From assembly GCA_030737875.1 (NCBI GenBank), contig CM060923.1, positions 176,493,696 to 176,557,695 on the forward strand: DNA of 64,000 nucleotides, given 5' to 3'. Positions 30,380-42,833 of the stretch are shown one piece after another. This DNA comes from Allium sativum (Eukaryota; Streptophyta; Magnoliopsida; Asparagales; Amaryllidaceae). The translations under genes and the position numbers were made by a program. The notes beneath the pieces are model-generated. The model saw nothing but the letters and a program-made list of their open reading frames with translations, was not told the DNA's origin and did no database searches. The number at the start of each line of letters is the position of its first letter. Positions within the stretch are counted from its first letter, which is position 1.

Positions 30380-33300
30380 TGTAATGTCCCGGGTTTTAGA
30401 CTAAATATTTCTAAACCCATAAATCGATTAATTTCATTATTTTCTAATTTAATTAATGAGATTTAACCCATTCATGAAAAGAGATGATAAGAAAAGTAAT
30501 TAACTTTTTTATACACTTATATATTGGCATATGAGAATTTTTCCATTTCTTTTGTATGCATATCAATTGTAGCAAACACTTAGATTATACACTAAGTAAA
30601 ATCCGATTTGTTAAGAAAAAGTTTATTAAGTAAATTGTTAATAATAATTTCATCATACATATGCACCCCTATATGAAGAACAAACATGTGCATACATGTC
30701 ATTTAGAATATGTAAACACTCCTCTTCATAAGCATAGTAAGCATGTATAATTAGGAACTAAAATACTTAGGTAAGATCCTTTAGAATTCCTACATGCTTA
30801 AGGAAAATGTGACATGAACATAACACTTGAGTGTTGGAACAAGATTGATGGAAGTTTGGTTTTCTATCTATCATAGAAAGACTTGACACTATTTGATCTC
30901 AAAGCATTTAATGCAAGTTTAACTTTACAACTAAGTTTATTTTTAAAGTAAAAACATATTAATAGGTGGAAAACAATTCCCTGCTGTATGATAGAAAGAA
31001 ATGAGTTGAGCATCTTATTGTAGAGAGAACAATCCAAGTTGCTCCATCTAGTGTGTAAGAGGAATTTAAATTTATTGCCAAAGGACTCTTGCATTTAATT
31101 TTTTTGTCAAAATAAACATGTGCTGTGTGTTTAAGTACATGGAGCCAAACTTGCGCAGGGTATTTTTAACAAAACTAGACATCAAGATAGATAAATTTCC
31201 ATCTGAACATACCTGCACTTAAACAGAAGCTTCTTTTCTCTGCTAGCATTTAAGACACTCCTTATTTTATATTATTCTCAAATCTATACATAGGAAGCAT
31301 ATGTACTTACTTTTTGCGCACAATATTTCGAGCCAATCATAAGAAGAAAGAAAACAGGAAAACTTTTGTTTAACTGCAGAAAAAGGAAGTGAGTAAACCT
31401 TATCTAATTGCCTTGTTAATTTCTTTACTGTAAACTGTTTGAATATGTCAGCTATATGTTTTAATTTAGCTACAAGTACATGTGATGTTAATACCTTCAT
31501 CTTGCCAACAAATAGCAAAGTATTGATGCTAGAAATCCTTGCTCACATCTGTTATATTCATATATACAAGTACCAGTATGATTACATATGTGATGTTGAT
31601 GGTTTAAAACTTAAGTAACAAATCAGTGTCAAAACAAAATAACATGATCACTTGTTCTCAGAAGAGAATGCTACCCAAGTACTCACACTAGTTCCTGTGA
31701 ATACAAGGGTATAATGTACATGGTTTATACATTGGTAATATAATAAGGAAATAACAAATGAAATGAACATATATGTAAGAAACCAGAAAACAGTTTGCTC
31801 TCTGTAAATCAACATATATCATGGTTTTTCAAACATCTTGGAAACTTGATTTAAGTATACAAATAGATTCGTATGGCTAAATCATGAATTTTAGTATGAA
31901 TATCATGATTTTTAATAAAGAGAGTGGCGAGATATGTTGGGATGGTCAGGAAATGTCGAAGGAGCAAATTCCGGCGATCTCGGTGATCGAGTTGGATGGC
32001 GTGAACAGGGTAAAGGTGTGAGGGTGCAATAATCATAGGAAAAATGTAAAATAATTTTTTTGTTTATTAGTTTGAGCAAACGAAGTGAAATTAGGTTTTA
32101 AACTGGTGTTTTGGGGATGGGCTTTCATCTTGTTCGTGTGAGGCCCTCGATAGATCGAGTAGGGTGAGACCGACGGTGGAGGTACATGGATGGTCGGAGA
32201 ATCAACCGGTGGTGGTTTCAGGTGGAGGCGTGGTCGGAGTTGACTGGGGTGGTGGGATTTTGAGGGTCAACCTGGAAACATGTTTCGAGTTTTAATGGCG
32301 TGATAGCATTTTTGAGAAGGAGGAGTTTTTGGTGGCGGTGATCCGGCCGTAGATGACCTGGAGTGGCGACGTGACTTGCTAGAGGGGGACCGGTGGCTGT
32401 TCGATGGCCGGAGCAGGTGTGCACGTGCACAATTGTGCCGTGTACAGGAGGATGGAAGGTGGTACTTTGGTTATGAATGAAACATGGGTGCAGCTTTAGA
32501 TTCCTACACGGGAATATGGTATTTTGGAATATGGTACTTGGTAGGTGATAGTACCAGGTGGTACTTTGGTACTGGCTGAGCACATAAGGATCTGCGGTGA
32601 TTTGGCAAGCAAAAACATGGAGTCTGGGACTTGGTACTTTGGAGGTGGTAGTACCAGGTGGCGCTTGGTACTTTAGCTGGAGCGTGGCGTTTTGAAGGAG
32701 ATCGGCATGTGCATCATGGCAAATTGAAATATGGTACTGGTACTTTGGTCAAAATGCTAATGAATGAGTTTTTGAGCGAAGTTTCAAATTAAATGAAGTT
32801 CGAAATAAAAACAGAAAATAAAATAAAAATAAAGAAGCAATAGATAATTAAATAAAAAGAGAATTTTTATTTAAATTGTCATAGGCAAGAGGAAGGAAGA
32901 AAATAGCAAGGAAAACGAGTGCAGAAGTTTGATTGAAGAAGTTCAACGAGTTTGAAAATAGGAAATATAAAAGAAATAAATTATAAATTTAATTTATGAT
33001 AAATTAGAAGTAAGAAAATAATTTACAAGAAGGACAAAAATATTAAACATCGTATAAACACAGATGACAAACGAAGTAAATACCGTGTGCTACGCACACG
33101 CTTTATTTGTTCAAATTTTATGGATGTGTAAACTGAATTATAATCATGTTCGGCTGATAATTAAATATCAACCGTAAAAGACATGACGTACATCATTTCG
33201 AAGAGACTGGAATAAATATTCCACTTCGATTCGAATTATACGCTACGTATCAGAAATATGGAAGACAAAGATATGGAAGGGCTATTTTAAATAGTACCTT

Positions 33301-34503
33301 CGGTCTGTCCAGTCTCAGGACAACCTGTATGGCCGGGTGTCTGATAACGTATATCTATTAGATATTACACATCGAATCTACGTAAGTATATTACGTTGGT
33401 TGCGGAGAAACTCGTTTCCCTTAGCTTTATTGCCCGAAATATATTTGAGAAATCGAATGAGTGTTCTGACAGATAGGGCTATGTGACATTCAAAGTAACT
33501 GAAGATATAATCTGTCAAAAAGATAAGTTTAGCCTCAATCTTCACAACCAGGAAATGACAAAAATCGGGAAGGCAGCATGGCTATGTGGGTAGCTCCCAT
33601 TAGGGTGTACTATCACCTATCTAGAGATATTCCTTTTGTTCTTATTCTATCGATGCTGTCCCATTCGGGAAATGGTTGCCGTACACAACCATTGGTGATA
33701 TACATTCGATACACTCTAGAGAAATGAGTGGTTGGTCATGTGTGGCCGGGTAACGAGAAGTTCTTGTTGAACCCAGTGTATTCCTCTCTAGAGATATACT
33801 ATTGGAAGGTGGTTCCATACCTTGTCATAGTTGGAAACCCATTTACCATAAGCGTTAAACAGTTTTGTTTGTATAATATATAAGTAGAATGTGAGATGCA
33901 AACATTCTACTAGATTCTAAATTATTTGTGGAAACCCTAGACATTATCATAATATCCTATTTAAATATAAAACTGTTTTGATTCTCATAAGGTAAAAACC
34001 CGTTCTATATTTACGGTGTGGTCTTATGAGTATGATTTTATTTCTTAAACTTGTTTTAAAATCGTTTACTCACACCAGTCCCCGACTGACTAGAGTTTAT
34101 TTTTCTGTGTTTTCTTTAAACTCTTGGGTACTCATAACACTTGTTATGAGTAGACAAGTGATCCGGGTCTTGACTTAACTTTTGGAGTAGTTGGATGGGA
34201 AGGATCTGAATGTTGGCTTATCTATGTATAATTATCTGCAAGTTGTTTTATCCATGATGTTATGTATAATCATCTGCAAGTTAGTATCACAAATGTTTAA
34301 GTATGTAATTTGTGATGACATGTATCCGTATGTATGAAGTACTCTAATGTACTTGACTTATGATATGTAATATTTTGGGTTATTATGTTATGTTCAAGTT
34401 CCGCTGCGAGATTTTGATGTCTTCTTTAGTTTTATCTTCTATCTATCTTTTATTCTTATATAATGATACAACTTCTGAGGTGTTCGAAAGTTGGGTCGTT
34501 ACA
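30380..34503 (+). repeat. Family 1 LTR 3, complete, 4.12 kb
   Basis: Begins TGTAATGTCCCGGG and ends GGTCGTTACA. It is followed by unrelated DNA beginning gttac, which would be the 5-bp target duplication; the left partner was lost with the 5' end of LTR 1. Confidence 0.9.
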
Positions 34504-34784
34504 GTTACATGTGGAAGCCAATAAATGGGCATGAAAATAATAATTTATATTTTAATGTTTGCACTATTTGAATTTCAGAATTATTTAATATTTGTAAAAA
34601 ATCTTATTTTTAAATTTTTGAACATTTTACATAATTCTATATCTATTTCAAAATTATGAAAACTTCAAAAGTTTATATCTAACTTTATATTTATTTTAGA
34701 AAATACAGAAATCTTTATTTCTTCATTTAATATGTATTAAACGTCACAATCAAAATATTGATAATTATCCTACTTTTATTAAAC

Positions 34785-36590
34785 ATGGCCGACATCCTCT
34801 TCGAAGTTTGCCACCGCTTCAAAGTCGCTTCCACCATCAGATCCACCTCCGATCCCAATCCCTCCTTCCCTTGACCCTAGCCCAACCACATATCTACCAC
34901 CTTCGCTACCCTACTGCCTCCTCTTGTGAGCAAGAAATGGACGGACCTTTTTGCAACAAAACCAAGAAATGCAGGCAAATTTGTACCTCTGCCTATCAAT
35001 CTACAATTCTCAGGCCATAGGCTTGTGCCAATGGAGGACAATCTCTCGGCTGGAATTGAGGTATGGAACAGATATTTAGTGGGCTTTTTCTTGGATGAAG
35101 CTCTCTCATACACCACAATGATTACGCAAATAAAGAAACATTGGAAACCGAAGGGAGCCGTGAAGGTAAAATCTAATGGGTCACTATTCTTCTTCCATTT
35201 CGCATTAGATGATGATAATTGTAAGGTCTTAGAATCTGACCCAGTCACTATTGGAAACAAAGTTTTCATCATTAAGGAATGGGACACTAGTATTGGAAAT
35301 AACAGCGCCAGAATTAGATCAGTGCTTGCTTGGTTAAAACGGTATGATATACCCCCCTCTTGCTTGGACACAAATTAGTATATATTGGCTAGCAACAATG
35401 GTTCGGAAGTTTTAATGCATGGATGAGAACACAGAAAGGATAGATAGGCTTATATATGTTGAATGCACGGTCAAAGTGATACATGACCAGGTTCTACCTG
35501 ATGAGTTTTCGGTCCTACTTCCAGATAAAACAGAACATGTAGTGAAAGTGGAATATATCTGGAAACCTGCGATCTGTTCTAAATGTAAAATATTTGGACA
35601 TGTCATTGATAAGTGTATTTTAGCACCATTGAAGCAGGATATGGTAGCTCACAAAAGTGAAATTGGTGTAACACATGAGGATTCAATAAAAGTGTAGAGA
35701 CATAAAACGATGGTTCAGGACAGGAAATGGGATAAATTCAATATTTTTAAGAGGAAGCAAGCATAGAAAAAGGTTCTCGCTTTGAACTAGGAAGAAAATC
35801 TTGCTAAGTCAGTGGCGAAGTCACTATTACACCAATGATGTTAAATGAGCTGGAAGATTCTGAAGATGATGCGTTCAACTTTACTCTCCCACCCATTAAC
35901 TTACACAATGTCAACATAGGACCTATTAGTGTACTATCTGGCATTCCAATTGCAAAGAGTAAGGATGGAAATGACAAAAGATGAGAATGAAACAAAAACG
36001 CAGATTGGAAATAATGATACATAGATTGGCATTGTATTAGAGGAAGCAGAGATAAGGCAGCAAGAAGAGGAAACAAGGGTTGAGCTTGTACAACAATGTT
36101 GTGATAATGACCATGTATACACTGACAAGAGACTGTATGCTGATGGTCATGCAAGTTCAAAAGAAACAGAGAGTATTAATATTCAAAATGCATGTGAGAG
36201 AATTGTAGATGGTAATTCAGAATTGTTGGACACTTGTAATGTAGTTAATAATCATGCCAAAGACATGGATGTTGGTAATAGAGAATGCAGACTAATTGAG
36301 CAGGTAGTGTTGGTTCAACCGAACCCTGTTGAGTCTGTAGCCACTGTTACCACACCAAATATAATGATGATACTTGAAGACGCTTTTTCGTTGCTGATAA
36401 GATTAGAACTGCCATAGCTAGTGGTGGCATCAGTGTCGAAAAGAGTGGGACACTACACAAAGTGCTGGATGAATGTTGTGCCATACATGACAATGTGACC
36501 AACAATAAGCCCAGTAAACCCAATTTAATGGTCGTTGCTATGACGCAAAAAAGAATGAAATCGCCCAAGTTCCATATTCTTGAATAACTG
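34785..36590 (+). pseudogene. DUF4283/zinc-knuckle retroelement gene, copy 2 (5' and middle parts)
   Basis: Starts at ATG 34785 and reaches the insertion point of the family 2 element. The 34926-35378 frame has the DUF4283 domain (SKKWTDLFATKPRN, HWKPKGAVKVKSNGSLFFFH, FIIKEWD). The 35419-35697 frame has the CCHC knuckle CSKCKIFGHVIDKC after KVEYIWKPAI. Such proteins are the ORF1 or gag-like RNA-binding part of plant retroelements. Stops occur near 34873, 35376, 35695 and later, so it is not translatable as one protein. Copy 1 at 10768-15200 is a relative. No RT follows. Confidence 0.75.
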
Positions 36591-38379
36591 TGAAACAACC
36601 CGAACTTCCCCGTGAGGGAAAGCACGGATTGACTTAAGGACATGACGAATCAGAACACAAACAGAAGAACATTTCATTGTTAATTACAACAATTCCATCA
36701 GAATACAAGAATATACAGAGTATGAATAAATATTATACATCAGAGAAATATCAGAGATTTAAATTACATACATAGCAGTGGAAAAACAATACAAAACACA
36801 ACTAAAGGAGATATACGGATACAGAGCTTTCCGAATATCACTCCAGCTGTAGACCAGGATCCTGTGAATATAAATCTGCAAAACCGAAACTACTAGCTGC
36901 CCGTGTGGAAATAGGGGCACCTAGAGTTTAGGTTAAAACAATAAAATCCAGGTCAGTCATGTGACTGGTGTGAGAACTAAAACAGTTATTAATCTGATTT
37001 TAAAGTTAGGTAAATCAAGGGACCACGCCGTACAACACGGAACGGGTTTCCTCCCAAGAATCCCAGTGCATAAAACAAACAGCGCAATGCTAAATAAAGA
37101 ACAATGAAGCTATTATAAGACTCAGGTCCCATCACACAATGCAACGCGAGCCGGAGGATAGAATTTTACCTTATAATAGCCAAATATGCTTGGTATGTGA
37201 AATTTCATCTTTTATTATTACTATAAGTGTACAGTGTATAAAACAACTTCATCATAAGTATCTATCATAGACGGCATGGGTACCATATATCATGTCGCCA
37301 ATACCAGGCTCTACAATCAAAACCGCAAATGTCACGTATTGGAAGTTGGATTTTCATCTGTGAATTGAGGCAAGGGATTGTCCCCACCGCTTCGAGACAA
37401 TCTAGCCTACCATGTCTCAGGCAAGAGCGCATACAGACCTTGGATCGTCAGGGCCGGTCCACACGGAGTGGATTAAAATGTCTGAACAATGCGTTTTCCC
37501 AACCTATGGGGCGTAAATGAGCCAAATGACTCTATCGGCCCCGGATCGACAGATATAACTGAGGCGCCTCCTATCCATCATCCACATAAGTAAAATGCCA
37601 GGGCGTGCAAAATGCTGACACCACTCCTAGCTAGAAAGAAACTCATGCCCTCCCTGATGTCCTCTCCTGTTTCTGGTTCACATTGGGGTGTGAGGCTCGC
37701 GAATTAACGCTACACAAAGCTACGCCACAAAGGTCATGCTTTGATCATCAACCACAAGACTCTACTTTTCAACAGAAACCTTGACCATTTGCATCTCAGC
37801 ATGCCACACAGGCAATTCACGCTATGCAACCGATGTCTATCAATCACACAGAATGAAATCCGATGTGAGACACACATCCATTTACAAGTTCGTTCTGGGT
37901 CTGAATGAAATCGGAGGCACCTTATTCCTCCCCCGTATGCCCAATACAGGGGAGAGGCCCTCGCATACCCGTCGATCTCCAAGTACGTCTGGACGATCAC
38001 CACTTACATCAGTAATCATCGAAATGATGTGAAGACCTCCGGTCTTCAACCACCATCTTCATCCTCGACACATCGTCGAATCAATTATTCAGAATGGGAT
38101 AAACCCAGTCTTTCTGAATAACTCGCGTATATAATAAACAAGTGCTATAAAAACACAACATACGCCTTATTCCAATCCAAAATATTTCTTTATCCAAATA
38201 TTCATATACTTTGGGAAAGGTTCCCATTAATTTTATTAAAGATAAATTCTTTAAATTTATTCTTTAATCTCCCTTTGGATATCAATTCAATCTAATTAAA
38301 AATGCATTAAAACTCCACTTGGTTTTAATCTTCCCAAAAATCAATATTAACAATTGTTTAACTTGGGAAACCGTATCCT

Positions 38380-39450
38380 GTCTTTAACTGGGTTAAAGAA
38401 CCATTATCATTTAAAACACGGTTCACGATAAACGCAAAATCACATTCCATTCCATCAGCCTCTAACCGTAAAGTAGCAAGTGAACAATCCCCTAAGTATT
38501 AACCCCGAAGGCCGAAACCAACATCAGATCAATACCCAGGAAACCATTCCACTTAACTAATCTCCAATTAGTTTCTGATTTTCTTAACTCCATTGGGTCT
38601 AAGAACAGTATTATTAAAGATACTATTCACGACAACCCAAATCTTATTCCTGTCTTTAACTGGGTTAAAGAACCAATGTCATTTAAAACACGGTTCACGA
38701 TAAACCCAAAATCACATTCAATTCCATCAGCCTTTAATCGTAAATTAGCAAGTGAACAATTCCCTAAGTATTAACCCCGAAGGCCGAAACCAACATCAGA
38801 TCAATACCCAGGAAGCCATTCAACTTAACTAATCTCCAATTAGTTTCTGAATTTCTTAACTCCGTTGGGTCTAAGAACAGTATTATTAATGATACCATTC
38901 ACGACAACCCAAAATCTTATTCCATTAACAATGGAATCTTCATGGAAAAACAAATCAATATATAATCGATACCAATTTCTGTATCCGACCAATAATATAA
39001 ATGGAATACCGGCAACGCCTTTTAAATTCCATCTGTACTAACAGCCTTCCTCAACAGAATTTCATTTCGATTATTATCAAATCGAATTCCATTCAATCCC
39101 AATTCAATATATATTAAATTGGAAAACTTTACTTTGGAAAACTCCAATTAAATTCTAATAAAAAGATTTATAAATTCCAAATCATATTTCACTGTAAATC
39201 GGGTTAAAGAACGAATGTCGTTAAAAACACAGTTCACAATAAACCCAATTCACATTCTATCAGTCTCTAACCGTAAATTAGTAAGAGAACAATTCCCTGA
39301 GTATTAACCCGGAAGGCCGAAACCAACATCAGATCAATACCCCGGAAACCGTTCAACTTAACTAATCTTCAGTCAGTTTCTAATTTTCTTGACTCCATTA
39401 GGTTTAAGAACAGTATTATTAAATATACCATTCACGACAAACCCAAAATC
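38380..39450 (-). repeat. Three dispersed repeats of the shared module in the left family 2 LTR
   Basis: Units of about 270 bp combine actgggttaaagaacc and aaaacacggttcacgataaa with the core taaccccgaaggccgaaacc. Two units are adjacent (38380-38930) and a third follows at about 39195-39450. Reverse-complemented, the core resembles family 1 at 23952-24080. Confidence 0.85.
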
Positions 39451-40918
39451 CAATTTGATATTAAATACAAGGCTCTGAATAGAAAATATATCGGCTTATA
39501 TTCAACATCAAATTCTGAAATCAACAAATACCATATTGGAATAACGATATATATATCTTCCAAATCCCTCCACAATATCTGTATAATCACGAAAACCAAT
39601 ATCGAAATATTCCGAAGATAATTTCGATTCAAATCCATTCCAATTCATATATTGGAAATTCCGATTATTTTTAAAACCATTTCAAATCCAATTTATTTAT
39701 ATAAGAATATTGGGTTTCACAATTCTAGTTCATAACTAGTTCATTTCGATAAAAATCTATTTTTATCTTTTCAAATATGGAATTTTTCATCCCAATTCTT
39801 TCCAAATCATTTCTTATGATTTTACACTAATTATTGATATTTTTAATAATTTTATCAAGGTCCGTTCAGTTGATTTCCATAAACGGCCATCGAACTGCAC
39901 TTACAGCGACCTTTCCCAAATTTGATTTGGACATAATTACAAATCCAACCGTTAGATTTCTAATTTCTAATATTCATTTTAAAGCTCTTTTCGACACAAA
40001 CCCAACGATTCCGGTTTTAGGAGAATCCGATGGTCGGATCTCCCGTAATATCCATTCGAAGTCAATGGTCGAAATTCGCGAACTGCCGCGGCGCGTTCTA
40101 TTCAGGCCATTATATATATTATATATTTCGTCGATTTCCATTCAAAACCTATTTTATAAATCGTTTTAAATTCGTTTTCAAAACGATTTCAACTTCATAT
40201 TCAATTTCTAATCAAAATTGAATATTCCATATCAACGATATATAAATGGTAATATTTTCAAAACATTAGATTTTGAAATCATTTCCTTTTCGATATTCAT
40301 TATAGAAATGAATAAAAGCAATATAAATATCGTTCACGTCAAAATGGCGTTATCTAATCAACAGGGCTATATATTTAAATATTTCCGTGTCCATCCCAAA
40401 TCGGACATCAAAACCAGATTTTGACCTTTTACTGAATATTATTTTAAAATATTCATTATTTTAAAATATCATTGTTTTAAAATATTTATTCTTTCTGAAC
40501 TGGAATCAGACACAGTCAATTACCATATAATGTTGATTATATGGATTTCATACACACATGTACATAACAACAATCAGACACAGTCAACCATCATCCAAAG
40601 TGCATTCTACACTACATAACCATCAAATATAACTATTCGACACTTACACAGCCTGTCAATCAATCGATCGACATACAACTAATTATTGGGATTATTGTGT
40701 CCAATATCATCCCAATACCCGAGTGGGGTTTCAATCAACAAATAATGAATTTTATTTCTATAGTTGGGCTATGTGTAAAATTTATCGTCCCAATCAATAT
40801 CAGTCAAATGTGTGTACATAAACAAATCGTCCGATTTGTTTATAGATATTTATTGTAACACCCCGTATTTCTGTTAACACTAAAGTTACTAATTTAAGAA
40901 TAACCAATGCTTAATATA

Positions 40919-41068
40919 ATAAATGTGTAAAGCGGAGATGTATCTAATGTGCATACAAATTTAATAATAAATGTGTAAAGGGGAGATTTATCTAATGTGC
41001 ATACAAATTTAATAATAAATGTGTAAAGGGGGGATGTGTCTAATGTGCATACAAATTTAATAATAAAT
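40919..41068. repeat. 48-bp tandem repeat in the solo LTR
   Basis: Three copies plus a partial of a 48-bp unit containing atgtgtaaag and atctaatgtgcatacaaatt, starting at about 40923, 40971 and 41019. Confidence 0.9.
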
Positions 41069-41634
41069 GTTAATAATGTACATTAAGAAAGTAATTGTGA
41101 ACATAATTGGCTTCTCTTTAGAACGGATGGCTTTGATTAACCTTGGCTTCATCGACGGCTCAAATTAACTTGCAATCCTATATAAACAGCCCCCTAGTCT
41201 CCTTCTCTTTGCACCATTCTTCTCTAACCTTATGCTACACAAATTCTTGATGGACATGGCTTCTTCTTCTTCCTCTAAATCTAAATAAATAAATTAAAAT
41301 AAAATATAAATCAAGACGAGGATATCCTGCTCAAGTTTTTCAAGAGAAGATTCAAAACAAGTTAGGATTCAAGTGAAGATTCAACGTCTTCAAGCAACGC
41401 TATCTTTCTATTCTTTTCTAGATCCAATCAATGTAAGTCGGTTACTTTTTAGATTTGAACGCCTTTTCTATTTATGACATGAAATTAAAAGAATATAAGA
41501 AATATGCCTTATCATTTCATTGAATTTGTGCTTGTTTATGACTTTGGATCTGATTCTTGATTATGGCCTAGAACACATTGTGACTAAATTGCCAATGCTT
41601 AAGATTATGACTATGGAACTCTGGCCTTTGAAAC

Positions 41635-41720
41635 CATAAGCCTTTGACTATGAACATAAGCATTTTACTATGAACATAAGCCTTTGACTATGAACATAAG
41701 CCTTTGACTAGGAGCATAAA
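41635..41720. repeat. 20-bp tandem repeat in the solo LTR
   Basis: Four copies of a 20-bp unit, cctttgactatgaacataag, with small changes in the second and last. Confidence 0.9.
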
Positions 41721-42685
41721 CCAATGCCTATGACTATGACAAGGACAATAGTGGATAATTACCTATGATTCATGAACATGATATTATTGCCTAGGATTAT
41801 GACTGTGAGATTGGATCTAAACTTGATTATCTATTCAGTTTATTCTTAATTATCCTTGGATCTTGATTATGGGAATTTATCTATTAAGTTAGATCTACCC
41901 ATATACTTGAACCTATGTTATTTGTTCAACCCTTTTTATGTCATAATATTATCAGATCTATAGGCCTTCGATGCTTTAATCAATTTATTCAGTGTAATTT
42001 GTTAGATCTATGATTAGTGAATTATCATCTTCTGCCGGTCATTATGTCTATCTTTTCATGGCATTTTGGTTCATTCCCTTTTTATCCACGAATCTAGATT
42101 TATCTATAATCTAGGATGAAATCACAATTATACGAACAATGGGAATACGATTTGGGCAAATCATAAATTTGACTTAAACAATTGTTGTACAAACTATTTT
42201 ATCAATAGAGTAAAGTTTTATTTTCCGCTGTTTTAATTTTGTCTGTCTTGTAATTTATCTGCATCTTTTACCCTAAATGCTCCACAGAACTTAGTGCATT
42301 CCCTTTGTGAGTGACACTAATGGATGTGGGGTGTTACATTTATTTTATTCATATACACGTTAAAAATTATATTTTTAACTATAAAATATTTTATTCCATT
42401 CCACATCACACAATAAATTTTTACAACAAAATCTAACAAGCAAACAAGTCGTCCATGGTCTGTGGACAACGAGTGTCAGGCGCTGCTAAGCACCGTCTGC
42501 ATCCTAGTATATATTTCAACTAGAAAATAAAATAAAATAAAAGTGAGGAGTTCTCACCTTGGGGTTCCACTCCATCATTCTATTTCTGAAATTCAGAACA
42601 GTCTGGATTTGCCCGTACTTCCAACATTATCTTTTTCACGCTGTTCACAGTAAAAATCACCTTTTTATTTCAACACTATAGAGAT

Positions 42686-42833
42686 AAAAATCACATTTTT
42701 ATAACTTCGCTTTCAACATGAAAATCATATTTTTATAACCTCGCTTTCAACATAAAAATCATATTTTTATAACTTTGCTTTCAACATAAAAATCATATTT
42801 TTATAACTTCGCTTTCAACATAAAAATCATATT
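42686..42833. repeat. 34-bp tandem repeat in the left family 2 LTR
   Basis: About 4.4 copies of a 34-bp unit containing aaaatcatatttttataact and cgctttcaacat. The right LTR has only about one and a half copies (49895-49950), so the array changed length after insertion. Confidence 0.85.

Larger units (their letters stand above)
19102..34503 (+). mobile_element. Tandem array of a gag-only Ty3/gypsy element (family 1): LTR-int-LTR-int-LTR
   Basis: Three LTRs (the first 5' truncated) alternate with two internal regions. LTR 2 is 24266-28355 and LTR 3 is 30380-34503, about 4.1 kb each. Internal regions are 22237-24265 and 28356-30379, about 2.0 kb each. Each internal region starts with a tRNA-Met primer site, encodes gag, and ends in a purine-rich tract. 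Neither carries protease, RT, RNase H or integrase. Sharing of the middle LTR points to unequal recombination between two elements or LTRs. Confidence 0.9.
40854..42338. mobile_element. Solo LTR (1,485 bp) nested in the family 2 LTR
   Basis: Starts TGTAACACCCCGTATTT and ends GGGGTGTTACA, with target duplication tttat at 40849-40853 and 42339-42343. The other family 2 LTR has the empty site at about 49540. It contains no coding sequence, primer site or second LTR, so it is best read as a solo LTR of a third family left by recombination. Confidence 0.88.
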
